In this document: one piece after another, positions 53,880 through 64,000 of the stretch
How the letters are laid out: every line of letters starts with the position of its first letter
Numbering within the stretch: the first letter of the stretch is position 1
DNA from: Viola odorata
Lineage: Eukaryota > Streptophyta > Magnoliopsida > Malpighiales > Violaceae
Assembly: GCA_963691705.1 (NCBI GenBank)
Contig: OY829537.1
Span: 72,747,352 to 72,811,351, forward strand
Direction: 5' to 3'
Length of the DNA stretch: 64,000 nt
The notes under the pieces: generated by a model
Databases searched by the model: none
What the model was told of the DNA's origin: nothing
Seen by the model: only the letters and a program-made list of their open reading frames with translations
Position numbers and translations under genes: made by a program

Positions 53880-56121
53880 ACCCCTTTGAATAATCTCCCT
53901 GCTGATCTGGGAAAACGACAAAAAATATCAGAATATCATCCTAATGATAGAGATGAAATTCATAGAGCCTATACGTTGAAAGGTTCTTGCCAAACACGAG
54001 AGGGAGTCTTTCTTAAAATAATGATTGAAGGTATTTACCACTATTTTAGTCCCAAATGGTATGATGAAGATGGCAATTGGTTGGAGTATAGCTCATCAAA
54101 TGATGCATTTTTTTGTTTGTGTTATCTCATAGAGAATGGAGAACAAGGAGGTAGTGATGTTTTTGCTTCTACCGGTTTTGAAAACTGGAAGAAAAAAGAT
54201 CGACTAAAAGTTCATATTGGTGGTGTTAATAGTGCTCATAATCAAGCTTGAAGAAAGTGTCAATCATTGATGAATAAAAAACAACATATTGAAGTGGCTC
54301 TTTCTCAACAGTCTGATCAAGTAAAATAAGATTATCGAATTCACTTGACGACAGTTATTGATTGTCTTTGATTTCTTTTGCATCAAGGGTTGGCTCTATG
54401 TGGTCATGATGACAATTAATCAAGGTAACTTTCTTGAACTTTTGCATTTCCTTGCAGATCACAATGAGACCATTGCAAAAAATTTAAGTCATTCTCGTGG
54501 AAATCTTAAGCTAATAGCACTAAATATCCAGAAAGATATTGTTAGTGTTGCTACTAATGAGACAATAAATATTATTCTTGATGATATTGGAGAAGATTTT
54601 TTTGCTATTTTAATTGACGAGTCTCGTGACATATCAATTAAAGAGCAAATGGTTATCGTTATACGTTATGTGAATAAGAAAGGACAAGTCATTGAACATT
54701 TTTTCAGTCTTGTTCATGTTATTGACACATGTGCTTCCTCACTTAAGCAAGCCTTAGAGTCTTTATTTTCCAAGCATAAGTTGAGTTTATCAAAAGTACG
54801 CGGGCAGGGTTATGATGGGGCTAGCAATATGCAAGGAGAATTCAATGGTCTTAAAGTTTGTTCCTAAAGGAGAACAGTTGTGCATTTTATGTTCATTATT
54901 TTGCACACCAACTTCAACTTACACTTGTGGCTGTTGCAAAAAAATAAATTACGGTTGCATTCTTTTTTAATGTGCTTGCTAATGTGTCAAATGTTATTGG
55001 AGCTTCATGCAAGTGAAAAGATGCACTTCGAGAGAAATAATTCAGTTATGTTGTTCAAGCATTACAAAATGGTAAAATTTGTACTGAAAGAGGTCTAGAT
55101 CAAGAGACTAACTTTAAACAGAAGAGAATACTCGATGAGGTTCACATTATGCCATGATCCTTAACTTATTCAATATGTTCCCTTCAATAGTTGATGTGCT
55201 CGAAATGATAGAGGAAGATGGCTTAAATTCAGAACAAAGAGCTAAAGCATGCACTTTATTGAACACAGTACAATCTTTTCAGTTTGTGTTTTGCTTCCAT
55301 TTGATGAAGAATGTATTAGCAATAACTAATGTGTTCTCTCAAGCACTTCAAAGAAAAGACCAAGACATTGTAAATGCTATGGCTTTGCTCAAAGTCTCCA
55401 AGCAAAGATTATAGTCAATGGGAGATGAAGGCTAAGACTTATTACTTGATGAAGTTTCTTTATTTTGCGGAAAACATGACATAATTCTTCCAAATATGAG
55501 TGATATGTTTGTTGTCTAAGGAAGGTCAAGGCGGAAAGTTGAAAAAGTCTCAAATCTACATCATTATCAGGTGGAGTTATTTTATCAAGTCATTGATATG
55601 CAACTTCAAGAGCTCGATAATTGATTCAATGAGGGAAATACTGAATTACTTCTTTATGTGGCATGTTTAAATCCAAGAGACTCGTTTGTTGCTTTTAACA
55701 AAAAAAATTACTTCGATTTGCTCAATTTTACCCGCAAGAGTTTTCTGCAGTTGATATTCTTGCCCTTGATAACCAACTTGAAAATTATATTTTGAATGTA
55801 AGTGCAAATGGTGGATTTTCAGAGTTGCAAGGGATGCGTGGTCTTTCTGAAATGTTAGTTGAAACAAGAAAGCATATTGTCTACCCATTGGTTTATTTAC
55901 TCTTGAAGTTAACATTGATTTTGCCAGTTGCGACGACAATAGTGGAAATAACATTTTCTGCTATGCATTTTGTCAAGAAGCGGTTGCGTAATTGCATGAG
56001 AGATGACTTGTTGAATGATTGCTTAATTACTGTTGTTGAAAAAGAAGTGTTTGATAGTATAGAGAATGAGAAAATCATACAAAATTTTCAGAAAATAAGA
56101 ACTCATAGAGAGCAATTGTAA
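53880..56121 (+). pseudogene. hAT-type transposase gene (ZMYM1-like), broken
   Basis: Plus-strand pieces in two or more frames keep domain order. First a TTF-type zinc-finger start (KISEYHPNDRDEIHRAY, FSPKWYDEDGNWLEYSS, FENWKKKDRLKVHIGG). Then the middle catalytic part (ELLHFLADHNETIAK, FFAILIDESRDISIKEQMV, VRGQGYDGASNMQGEFNGLK). Finally a C-terminal dimerisation part (HIVYPLVYLLLKLTLILPVA, TIVEITFSAMHFVKKRLRN). This matches the plant 'zinc finger MYM-type protein 1-like' hAT family. The usual V-ER-FS motif of the C-terminus reads VEITFS. Multiple stops (for example at 54249 and near 54326) and frameshifts disable it. No 5' TIR recognised. Confidence 0.8.
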
Positions 56122-56271
56122 AGAGTATGCAATAACAATTTGATGTGCAAGTTATTTTCTATTTTCTCAATGCAAATTTTGTTTACTTCTTTGTGTATAT
56201 GATGAGTTGATTTAAACACCAATAAATGGTGTTGGCTGAATGTTAATGGTCTAATTTTTACTCTCACTGAT

Positions 56272-56292
56272 AAAAATTTCTAGATCGCCACT
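56272..56292 (+). mobile_element. Likely 3' terminal end of the hAT element
   Basis: AAAAATTTCTAGATCGCCACT resembles the 3' end of this hAT family (inverse begins AGTGGCGATCTAGAAATT). The partner end upstream of 53880 was not found. Confidence 0.4.
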
Positions 56293-56700
56293 AAACATAG
56301 ATGATGAGCTCGATATCTGGTATTGTAATAATAATTAATAAATATAATCATAAAAATAAATAAATAAATGTATATTCAGTAAATTAAAATAACTTGTTCA
56401 CATTAATTAATTCAAATCGATTGGGTTAGTTTATTTCAAAACTGGTTAATTGAAGTGGGAGCGTACATATTCTGATACCTATGTTTCCGTCTTTTATTCC
56501 AGCTAAACAACTACAAAACCACTTTTTTTTCTTTTCCATTCTGTGTTGTGAAAGGGGAAAATAATGTTAGAGTTCTGAAAGGGAAAAAAAATCATAACGA
56601 GAAAAGGAATCTATAATGAGTCTTTGTTTGGTGGGACAGGGTGGGATGTACCCAGGTATAGAAAAACATAATTGGCAAGACCAATTAGGAAGCGCCAGGT
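56293..56700. other. Stretch between the hAT relic and the GTL1-like promoter
   Basis: AT-rich, no gene seen. Confidence 0.4.
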
Positions 56701-56720
56701 AGGCAGTGTGGCCTAAGTAG

Positions 56721-56728
56721 GCGCGAAA
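56721..56728 (-). promoter_or_regulatory. E2F-like site upstream of the GTL1-like gene
   Basis: TTTCGCGC on the minus strand fits the plant E2F consensus TTTSSCGC. It lies about 190 bp before the TATA box. E2F factors drive cell-cycle genes. The match is only 8 bp. Confidence 0.35.
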
Positions 56729-56912
56729 TGGTTGAAAATGATTGGGTGGTGGAAAAGTAGGGGTGAGAAGCAGAGGATTTGAATATGATGAAGGTATGAA
56801 GTGATGGGTGTGTACTTGTGGTGGGTGACTGATCGTGTGCCCGATCCCTTTGAGCTTTCTTTATCAGTTCTCTATTCACTGCAAGAGCAGAACAGTCTAC
56901 TGCACTACAAAA

Positions 56913-56920
56913 TATAAAAG
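56913..56920 (+). promoter_or_regulatory. TATA box of the GTL1-like gene
   Basis: TATAAAAG followed by a GA-rich stretch; predicted start of transcription near 56945, giving a leader of about 770 nt with CT-rich runs (57088-57115), as often seen in plant 5' UTRs. Confidence 0.6.
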
Positions 56921-57221
56921 AGGCAGAGAAGAAAGAAAAAATAAAAAAGAAAGAAAGAAAAACAATTATTAGCTGCTAAAGTGAGAGGCGCTGACAACAC
57001 AGCATCTCGTTTGTTTTATCATTTATTATCATCCATTTCACAATTCACACAGCTCACAGCACACACACAAAGACACACAGACAATATACTCTCTCTCCTC
57101 TCTCTCTCTCTCTTAATCATCACCATCATCCTCATAATTCGTCATCTCTCTCATCTCCATTCATCTCTCTTTCTTTTATCTCTCCTCTCCTCTTTTTCAC
57201 TTTGTCTGTCATATACTTTGC

Positions 57222-57658
57222 ATGTTTCAGTGTTGTTGATGATTATCTTTAATCTTTACTGCTGCCTTTTTCTTTTCTTTAATTTGTTTTTTCTTGGATT
57301 TAGATTAAAAATTAGCATTAACCCATGGAGATTAATTTAATTTTTAAAAGGGAAATTCAAATCTGAAGAGGCAGCAGCAGCACAGCACAGCACTAACTCA
57401 TAGGAAATTATAGGAATTCGCTCTTTTCTGGCTTTTATCTTTTCCGGTTGTCTACTCTCTCCTCTTTTATCCTTCTTTTAACATCACCTCCATCTTTCAC
57501 CCTTTCACTCTCTCTCTCCTCAATTGCCCATTCTCCTCTTCAACCCCTCTCTCTCGAGCTGGAGCGAGCAAGAGCGAAAGAAAAAAAAAAATTTCCTATT
57601 CATGAAGAGAGATCTCAATCTAGTACTATCCTTATTTAGAAATTTTCAAAATCGATAA
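57222..57658 (+). promoter_or_regulatory. Upstream ORFs in the GTL1-like leader
   Basis: Four ATG-started uORFs: 57222-57239 (5 codons), 57239-57340 (33 codons), 57325-57366 (13 codons) and 57602-57658 (MKRDLNLVLSLFRNFQNR, 18 codons). The last stops 55 nt before the main ATG. If the leader is not spliced they could lower translation of the main ORF. A leader intron cannot be excluded. Confidence 0.45.
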
Positions 57659-57713
57659 ACGAGAGAGTGGAAGTGAATAGATTTGAGTCAAAAAAATAAA
57701 TAAATAGAATAAG

Positions 57714-60700
57714 ATGCAGCAGCAAGGAGGAGGTGCGTCGGCGCCGCAATCCCAATATGGAGTGCCGCCGCCGCAGCAAGCAGCTGAGATGATGACTCCT
57801 CCTGCTGCAGTGACAGCGCACATGCTGTTGGGTGGTGGCGGTGGAGACCAATCCCAACACCAGCTGGTGGTGGAAGAGGCTTCACCCATTAGCAGCCGCC
57901 CGCCCGCCACCGCAACTGCTTCTTCGAGTGGTGGTGGTGGTGGTGCCAATTTGGATGAATTGATGAGACTGTCGAGCGGCGGCGGTGCCGATGAGGACGG
58001 GCTTGGGGAAGAAGCAGATCGAGCTGGCGGGATTGCTAGTGGGAATCGATGGCCACGCCAAGAAACTCTTGCGCTTCTCCAGATTAGGTCCGAAATGGAT
58101 GCCGTTTTTCGAGATGCCACCCTTAAAGGTCCTCTATGGGAAGATGTATCCAGGTACACGTCCTAACCTTAATTTCATTTCCATTTTTCCTTTAATAGTT
58201 ACCAACTAAACAATCAAAACGACTCTTCTTCTTCTGCTGCTATCCAAAAATGCCGATCTTAATTTCTTCCTTTATTGAAGATTTGAAATTAGCTACTGGT
58301 ATTCTTATTTCAATTTATGTTTAATTTCGGTGAAGTAATAAAAAAGAGAATGAAAGGTGAAATTAAATGTTAGTGGGAATAAATGATGAGGTTGAAGGGA
58401 TTGTTGCTCAGATCTCCTTCCCTCATTCTGCAACTAGACGCACATGGCTTCTATCTCTTTCCATCACGACTCACGAGTTTGGCATCTTTTTTTATACATT
58501 CTTCTTCCTTTTTTGAATTAAAATAAGGAGATTGGGAAAATGATCCAATACATTCAATTTCATTGCAACCAGCAAACGATTTTATGCTTAATAATTTCCC
58601 TCCTTACTTCCTATTTTACGACCAATTCTATGGAAAATTTTGAAAATCCCAAAGAGAATAGGAATAGGTGGGATTCCTCTCCTTTTCATTTTTATTTCCC
58701 GATTTGTTTTTATCAATTTTAGCAACTCTCTCCCTCTCACCTTTTTTTTCCCGATTTTCTTTCCCTATTGAAAAAGATTAGATTAGATAATTCATACGAG
58801 GGAGTGGAGTGGGCCTAGGGCTTTGAAAGCGAGAGAGCCTCACTTATGATCTCATCTTCTTTACAATAAAATAAAATTAAGATCAAGATTAACATACTGT
58901 TGGTGTAATTATATCAATTACAAAAGAAATTGATGTTAAGAAGTATTTATTTGGCAGGAAGCTAGCAGAGCTTGGATACCAGAGGAGCACCAAGAAATGC
59001 AAAGAGAAATTCGAAAACGTCCATAAATATTACAAGCGAACGAAAGAAGGTCGAGCTGGTCGTCAAGACGGTAAAAGCTACAGATTCTTTACCCAGCTTG
59101 AAGCTTTGCACAACACTACTCCTTCCGCATCTGCAATGCCAGCGCCGCCATCTCATCAATCTCAGCCGCCGCAACCACAACCACCACCACCTGCAGCTTC
59201 AACCTCCAGCCTAGATGTTGCTCCTGTTTCTGTAGGCATCCCTATGAGTATACAATCTTCTTCTCTCAGAGTCCACCAACCTCATCATCATCAACCTACA
59301 CCACAACAACAACCACCACCGCCACCGTCCATGTTTTCTGCTGATCATTGTGGCCCAACCGGAACTTCTGTTGGTGGCATCAGCTTCTCCTCAGATGGGA
59401 CTTCCTACGATGATGATGATGTGGATGATGATGAAGAGGAGCTTGTACCACAACCATCCAGCCGGAAACGCAAACGGGAATCATCGTCGGGAGGTGGTGA
59501 GACGCGGCGTATGATGGACTTCTTTGAGGGGCTGATGAAGCAACTTATGCAAAAGCAAGAAACGATGCAGCAAAGGTTCTTGGAGGCTATTGAGAAGAGA
59601 GAACAAGATAGGATGATTAGAGATGAAGCTTGGAAAAGGCAAGAGATGGCTAGATTGAGTCGAGAACATGAACTTATGGCGAAGGAAAGGGCCATATCTG
59701 CTAGCCGAGATGCTGCCATAGTCTCATTTTTACAGAAAATTACGGGCCAGACCATTCAGTTGCCTTCACCGATAGCAATTCCAGTGCCCGTGTCACAACC
59801 ACCGCCTCCACCACCGGCACAAGCACAGCAGCAGCCTGTGACAATAGCACCATTGGTTACTGCGACAGCGCAAACATCACCAGCGCCTCCACCACAACCA
59901 CCACAGCAACAACAACGAACACAGTTACAACCGCGACCGCAACAAGAAAGGAAACAACAACCACCACAACAAAATAGGCAGCAGCAACAACAGGCTCATC
60001 ATCATCACCATTCATCTATTTCTTCTGATGTAATAATGGCTATCCCAGAACAACAGGTACCGCCACAAGAGATGATGGGAAGTGGTGAGCCAGCATCATC
60101 AAGATGGCCGAAAACGGAAGTTCTTGCGCTTATAAAGTTGCGGAGCGGACTTGAATCAAGATACCAAGAGAATGGGCCAAAAGGTCCACTTTGGGAAGAA
60201 ATCTCAGCTGGGATGCAACGGATGGGGTACAAGAGGAATTCGAAGAGATGCAAAGAAAAGTGGGAGAATATCAACAAGTATTTCAAGAAAGTTAAAGAAA
60301 GTAACAAGAAACGCCCAGAAGATGCCAAAACCTGCCCTTATTTTCACGAGCTTGATGCACTCTACCGGAGAAAGTCACTTCCCGGTGGCAGCAGTAGTAG
60401 TGGGGCAGGTGGCTTCATACCCAGCCAGAACAGGCTTGAAGAACAACAACAACAACACAAGCAGCAGGAGAGTACAAAATTAGATACACCACCACCACAA
60501 CCACAACCTACAAATACACAAGAAATGATGCAGACACCACAACATTTTACGCAAGGCACTGAGTCACAAAACAAAAATGGAGGTGGTACCAGTGCCCTTT
60601 TGCAGGCAAGCCTATTTGGAGAAGGAAACAGTACTACTGGAGCAGCAAAGAAGGTAAAGGTTCTTCTTTATTATCATTAATGGTTTGTTTCTTTTTCCTT

Positions 60701-61094
60701 GAGAGTGACATATACAGTTATATTGTCCTGCATTAGTAATTAATGCCCAATTATTTGGTGGGTATTGATTCTTGATTTGTCATTGAAGCCAGAAGACATC
60801 GTGAAGGAGTTAATGACACAACCGGGGACGCAACAGCAACAGCAACAACAACTACCGCAACAGTTAACGGTGAGTGATTATGACAAGATGGAAGGAGCAG
60901 ATAGTGATCGTTTGGGTGATGAAGATGAGGAGGAGGAAGATGGGTTGGATGATGATGATGATGAAGATGAAGATTTACAAGAAGAGAGGAAGATGGCATA
61001 CAAAATAGAGTTCCAGAGGCAGAACACTACCAGCGCGGCCTCGAACGGGGGAGGAGGAAATGGGGCACCCTCCTTTCTAGCCATGGTTCAATAG
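57714..61094 (+). CDS. GTL1: GT-2-like trihelix transcription factor, GTL1 ortholog
   Basis: Exons 57714-58153, 58958-60653 and 60789-61094; introns begin GT and end AG and keep the frame; 813 aa. Order: Gly/Pro/Gln-rich start with VVEEASPISSRPPA; first trihelix from W113 (NRWPRQETLALLQIRSEMDA ... CKEKFENVHKYYKRTKEG), with a fourth helix to FFTQLEAL; nuclear-localisation-like RKRKR near 316; central coiled coil about 332-410; Gln/Pro/His-rich region about 420-515; second trihelix from W530 (RWPKTEVLALIKLRSGLE ... CKEKWENINKYFKKVKES); acidic end; and C-terminus FLAMVQ. The layout and end motif match Arabidopsis GTL1, a nuclear repressor that binds GT elements and limits endoreduplication, trichome growth and stomatal density. 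Retaining intron 2 would give a truncated form ending KVLLYYH. Only intact host gene here. Confidence 0.92.
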
Positions 61095-61850
61095 CACCAA
61101 CATTATTATCACAGGCACAGGCAGGAATTACACAAACATATATAGATATATCCTTAAAATTCCCACAAACATTGTACCATATGTACCTATATATCTGTCC
61201 ACAAAAGCTCAAAAATAAAAGATATCAGCTAACAACATATTTGAGTCCAAATCCACCCTGACACAGTACCCTTAATTCCTTCGTTCCTTTCCCTTTTTCT
61301 TCTTTTGTTCCTGTTTTCTTCCTCTTGTCCATCCAATTCCTTTCATTTCCTTCAATCATATAAATTTCATTGTCATCCTTTACCTTCTTTTCTTTGTTCT
61401 TTATTCTTCAGCCCTCACCAGAATCTCAACCACTTGTATCACTTCTTTCAATGTATTGATTGTTTTTTTCTTTCTTTCTTGTTGTTGAATAAGTTTCCGT
61501 TTCATGGTGGAATGGAACGGGTGGATTGATTAAGCAAAGACCAAATAAGCTTGCACAGCAGCAGCATTCTCTTCTTCATCAGTTAGATATAGAAAGCATT
61601 TTTCTTTTTCTGGTGGGATACAGTAAGCAGAAAGAAATGTTTGACTAAGTCTTAGATAATCATTGCTTCTTTCTTTCTTTCTTTTTTTCTTACTCTTGCA
61701 ACTCTTATAGTGATTGTGATTATTATTATTGGTGGTAATGAGGAAGCTGGGTTTCGCTGGAAATAATTTTTATCTTTTAATGTTTTTTTCAAGTGTAATA
61801 AAACTTTTTCCATTCTTTTGCTCTACACTACACTACAGTGATGGTGATAT
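61095..61850 (+). other. 3' UTR and downstream region of the GTL1-like gene
   Basis: AATAAA occurs at 61214-61219, 120 nt after the stop, a likely polyadenylation signal. A second, AATAAAAC, is at about 61797. T-rich tracts lie between. No other gene seen. Confidence 0.55.
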
Positions 61851-61956
61851 TTAAGTAAGTGACGTTCTTTATTCTGTTTATGTCAAGACAAGAATTGTAA
61901 GGCAAGAAACAAGCACGAGATGTAATCATTTGGGTTTAAGGCACATGGATTGATGA

Positions 61957-61988
61957 GGTGAGGTGAGGTGAGGTGAGGTGAGGTGAGA
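61957..61988. repeat. (GGTGA)n pentanucleotide repeat
   Basis: About six copies of GAGGT/GGTGA in tandem. Confidence 0.9.
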
Positions 61989-62403
61989 TGAGAGATGAAA
62001 ACTAACTAAAAAGTTGCTCACCCATTTTGGTTGAGTGGTGCTCATGACCTAAAAAGGATGTCCAATTGTCCATCCCTTTCTTGTGAGACCATATTTTTCA
62101 TGCCATCACTTACACGGGAAGAGGAGCTATGTTGGTGATGGAAACATGATTCGTTGTTTGTGATTTTTATTTATTGAAAAAAACTGATTTTGTCACCCAA
62201 CTTTTCTTCTCAATTTCAAATAGTCCCCTAAACATTTGACCTTTCTCGTACGTTACAATCGTTTTGCTCCCAATTGTTTCTCTATTACCCATTCTTGTCC
62301 TAAAGCACCTAACTTTTCAACAACGCCCTTAGTTTGTATTTTTCCATATTAATTGCATTCCAAAATTATTTTACATTAAATTAAATAATAAAAAACTAAA
62401 GTT

Positions 62404-62480
62404 ATCTGGTTGGTGGCAAAAGTACTGGTAGAGATTCGGATCTAAGTTCAAATCTCACATCTGCCTATAAAAAAATATAC
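62404..62480 (+). repeat. SINE-like tRNA-derived fragment
   Basis: Contains a B-box-like AAGTTCAAATCTC about 35 nt after an A-box-like TGGTTGGTGGC, followed by an A-rich tail (ATAAAAAAATA). Similar to tRNA-derived plant SINEs, but short and without TSD. Confidence 0.3.
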
Positions 62481-62692
62481 TGTATAATACTATTAACTTT
62501 TTTGTTATTATGATTCTATTTTTATATTAGTATCAAATGAATTCTTTTTTCCGGATTGTTTTATTTTTCTTATGTTTATAAATTTAATATGATATTTAGA
62601 ATAAATATATATTTTTTCACACACCGTTTTGATTTATATTAACTTTTTGGGTTTGTCTAACCCTAAACCTTACAAGTGAAACTCCCAAATTT

Positions 62693-64000
62693 TACTAAAA
62701 GAAAAAGGGGATTTACCGACGAGAAACAGTAGTAGGTAACTCCCAAATTCTATCGAAAATTAAGATTTTCCATGAAAATTTTCGACAGGCATCCCGTCGG
62801 TAAAAATTCATTGCAACGCGTGACTTTTTGACGGAACACCCCGTCAAAATGTATTCATGATGATTTTTTGACAGGCTCAAAACTACAGCTGTTGTATTTT
62901 TTTTAGGCAGTATTTCATTTTATATTTATTAATTTTAGTTTAATTTTTTATTAACATGGATAAATTAATTTTATTCTATTTATTATTTGTTAAAAAAAAA
63001 GTAAAATTACTTTTTAATTAATTAGTAGAACACAAATTAAATTAGAAACAATGAACATTTTTTAGTTGGTAGCACTAAAATTAATTTTACATAATAATGT
63101 TTAAGTTACTACTTATGTATTTTTTTTGAAAAAAAACTATTTGTCTCATAAAATAACTACTCTAAGGATCGTGTGTAGACTGACCACTACCTAGAGTGGG
63201 AGCTCCCCCGCGCTTATTCGCCTCTCGCTACCTCGCCATCTCGTTCAAGATCATAGCATTTTGTACTCGCATTTGCTCTCTTAATGAGTTTCTCGGTCGT
63301 TGTGCCTCAGCCTCGGCTCGTTGGGCCTTAGCCTAGCATTTTCCTTCGCTAATTGAGCATTGCTTAGTTGTAGCTCTTCCTGAGCACGTCGGAGCTCATC
63401 AAACTATGAGATAGTAGCCCATCCAGAAGAAGAACCGGATCTTAAATATCATTATATGAAAAGAACAATTGTAAAAAAAATTACATAAATACACAAAATT
63501 AGTGTGATAAAAAAGATAACGTTACACACCTTGACGACCTCGGCCAGAACCAATAAGCTGTGTGACAAGCCGAGTGCGACTATAGCCTGGTATGCGACCT
63601 TTTTGTGTTCCAAGATTCTTGACCCATAGACAAACATCACAATCTTCTAGCAGTTCAGAGTCGACATACTGCTCTTCCATATCCTTCTTGTAAGCCTCCT
63701 GCACCACACACCGTTATTGAACAAACAAATCATAATAATTAAGGAAAGACCTATAGAGTATTCATAATACTCACGATTGCCGCCTTCTTCCTTTCGTTCA
63801 CGTACTTCTTCTCGGGGTCCCCTTTATACGTATGGTAAACCTCATGTAATTGCCATCGATTTGGAGGTTTCTTGCCGAATGCTTTTATTTTCCCCTTTAT
63901 AAAATTAGCAAAACATATTAGTAATAACATATAAATAAAACTATACAATATTATTTTAGAACTAAAAAATGTGATTGTATGAAATGTTACCAAATAGGCT
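62693..64000 (-). mobile_element. CACTA (En/Spm-type) transposon, one end and part of the interior
   Basis: The left end reads TACTAAAAGAAAAAGGGG then ATTTACCGACG, a degenerate CACTA terminus followed by the subterminal ACCGACG typical of plant CACTA elements. Within the next 200 bp there are repeated and inverted CCCGTCGG, TCGACAGG and TTGACGG motifs. A minus-strand Transposase_24-like gene follows. The element continues past the right edge. Confidence 0.6.
63170..63993 (-). pseudogene. Transposase_24-like gene of the CACTA element
   Basis: Minus-strand exons: about 63893-63775 (KAFGKKPPNRWQLHEVYHTY ... ERKKAAI), intron with GTGAGT and GTGCAG, 63698-63530 (EAYKKDMEEQYVDSELLEDC ... GRIPGYSRTRLVTQL), intron, and about 63441-63170, coiled-coil-like (FDELRRAQEELQLSNAQLAK). 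This matches the second, non-catalytic type of gene in plant En/Spm elements (plant transposase Ptta/En/Spm). Frame at the second junction does not work as seen, and there are a TAG and a frameshift in the last exon, so it is probably dead. The 5' end is outside the window. Confidence 0.6.

Noticed and set aside
57632..58159. Minus-strand ORF opposite GTL1 exon 1
   Set aside because: GC-rich shadow; the plus strand has the conserved trihelix and working splice sites.

Overview
The window is a repeat-dense stretch of a flowering-plant nuclear genome, almost certainly a eudicot. It has plant-type introns, Ty3/gypsy elements that read as Tat, Athila and CRM lineages, Stowaway MITEs, plant hAT and CACTA relics, and one intact plant gene, a GTL1-like trihelix transcription factor. 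I cannot name the species. Family names come from recognising protein motifs and terminal structures by eye; no search was run.

Positions 1-35560 form a nested stack of LTR retrotransposons. A Tat-lineage element lies on the minus strand (5' LTR 9275-9802; gag-pol 9240 down to 3320, with two RNase H domains). It carries a spliced antisense extra ORF on the plus strand (ending at 2216), which is cut at about 530 by a probable Copia-type LTR. The Tat element sits in the leader of another LTR element (LTR 10329-11517). To the right is an old Athila relic on the minus strand, split into pieces: LTR to 12393, ORF2 about 13060-14860, integrase tail 16959-17281, integrase core 25144-25546, RNase H and integrase start 33988-34787. 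Two insertions split it. One is a complete CRM-like element (17287-25138, TSD CCTAG/CCTGG). The other is an unusual composite (25552-33982, TSD CCTGC on both sides), made of a non-autonomous CRM-like element with two unfamiliar ORFs fused tail to tail to a truncated, RT-deleted CRM-like element.

Positions 34788-43900 hold an LTR fragment, a 5'-truncated LINE tail with a perfect 15-bp TSD, an RNase H fragment, an AT-rich segment with a divergent tandem duplication, and three Stowaway-type MITEs. Positions 43900-51160 hold a GA-rich leader-like segment and a decayed exon of a DUF632 (NRG2-like) gene, separated by a 5.8-kb gag/pol-less LTR element (LARD). The LARD shares terminal bases and primer-binding site with the Tat element and is flanked by an 18-bp direct repeat, far longer than a normal LTR-element TSD. 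Next come a (GT)n tract and a broken hAT transposase gene (about 53880-56121).

Positions 56700-61850 are the single-copy gene: TATA box, long leader with short upstream ORFs, three coding exons giving 813 aa with two trihelix domains, and a 3' UTR. It encodes a nuclear DNA-binding regulator; its Arabidopsis relative controls endoreduplication, trichome size and stomatal density. From 62693 to the end lies the degenerate end of a CACTA element with a decayed Transposase_24-like gene on the minus strand.

Most transposon reading frames are broken mainly by CAA/CAG/CGA to TAA/TAG/TGA changes rather than frameshifts, as expected for long-methylated, silenced DNA.
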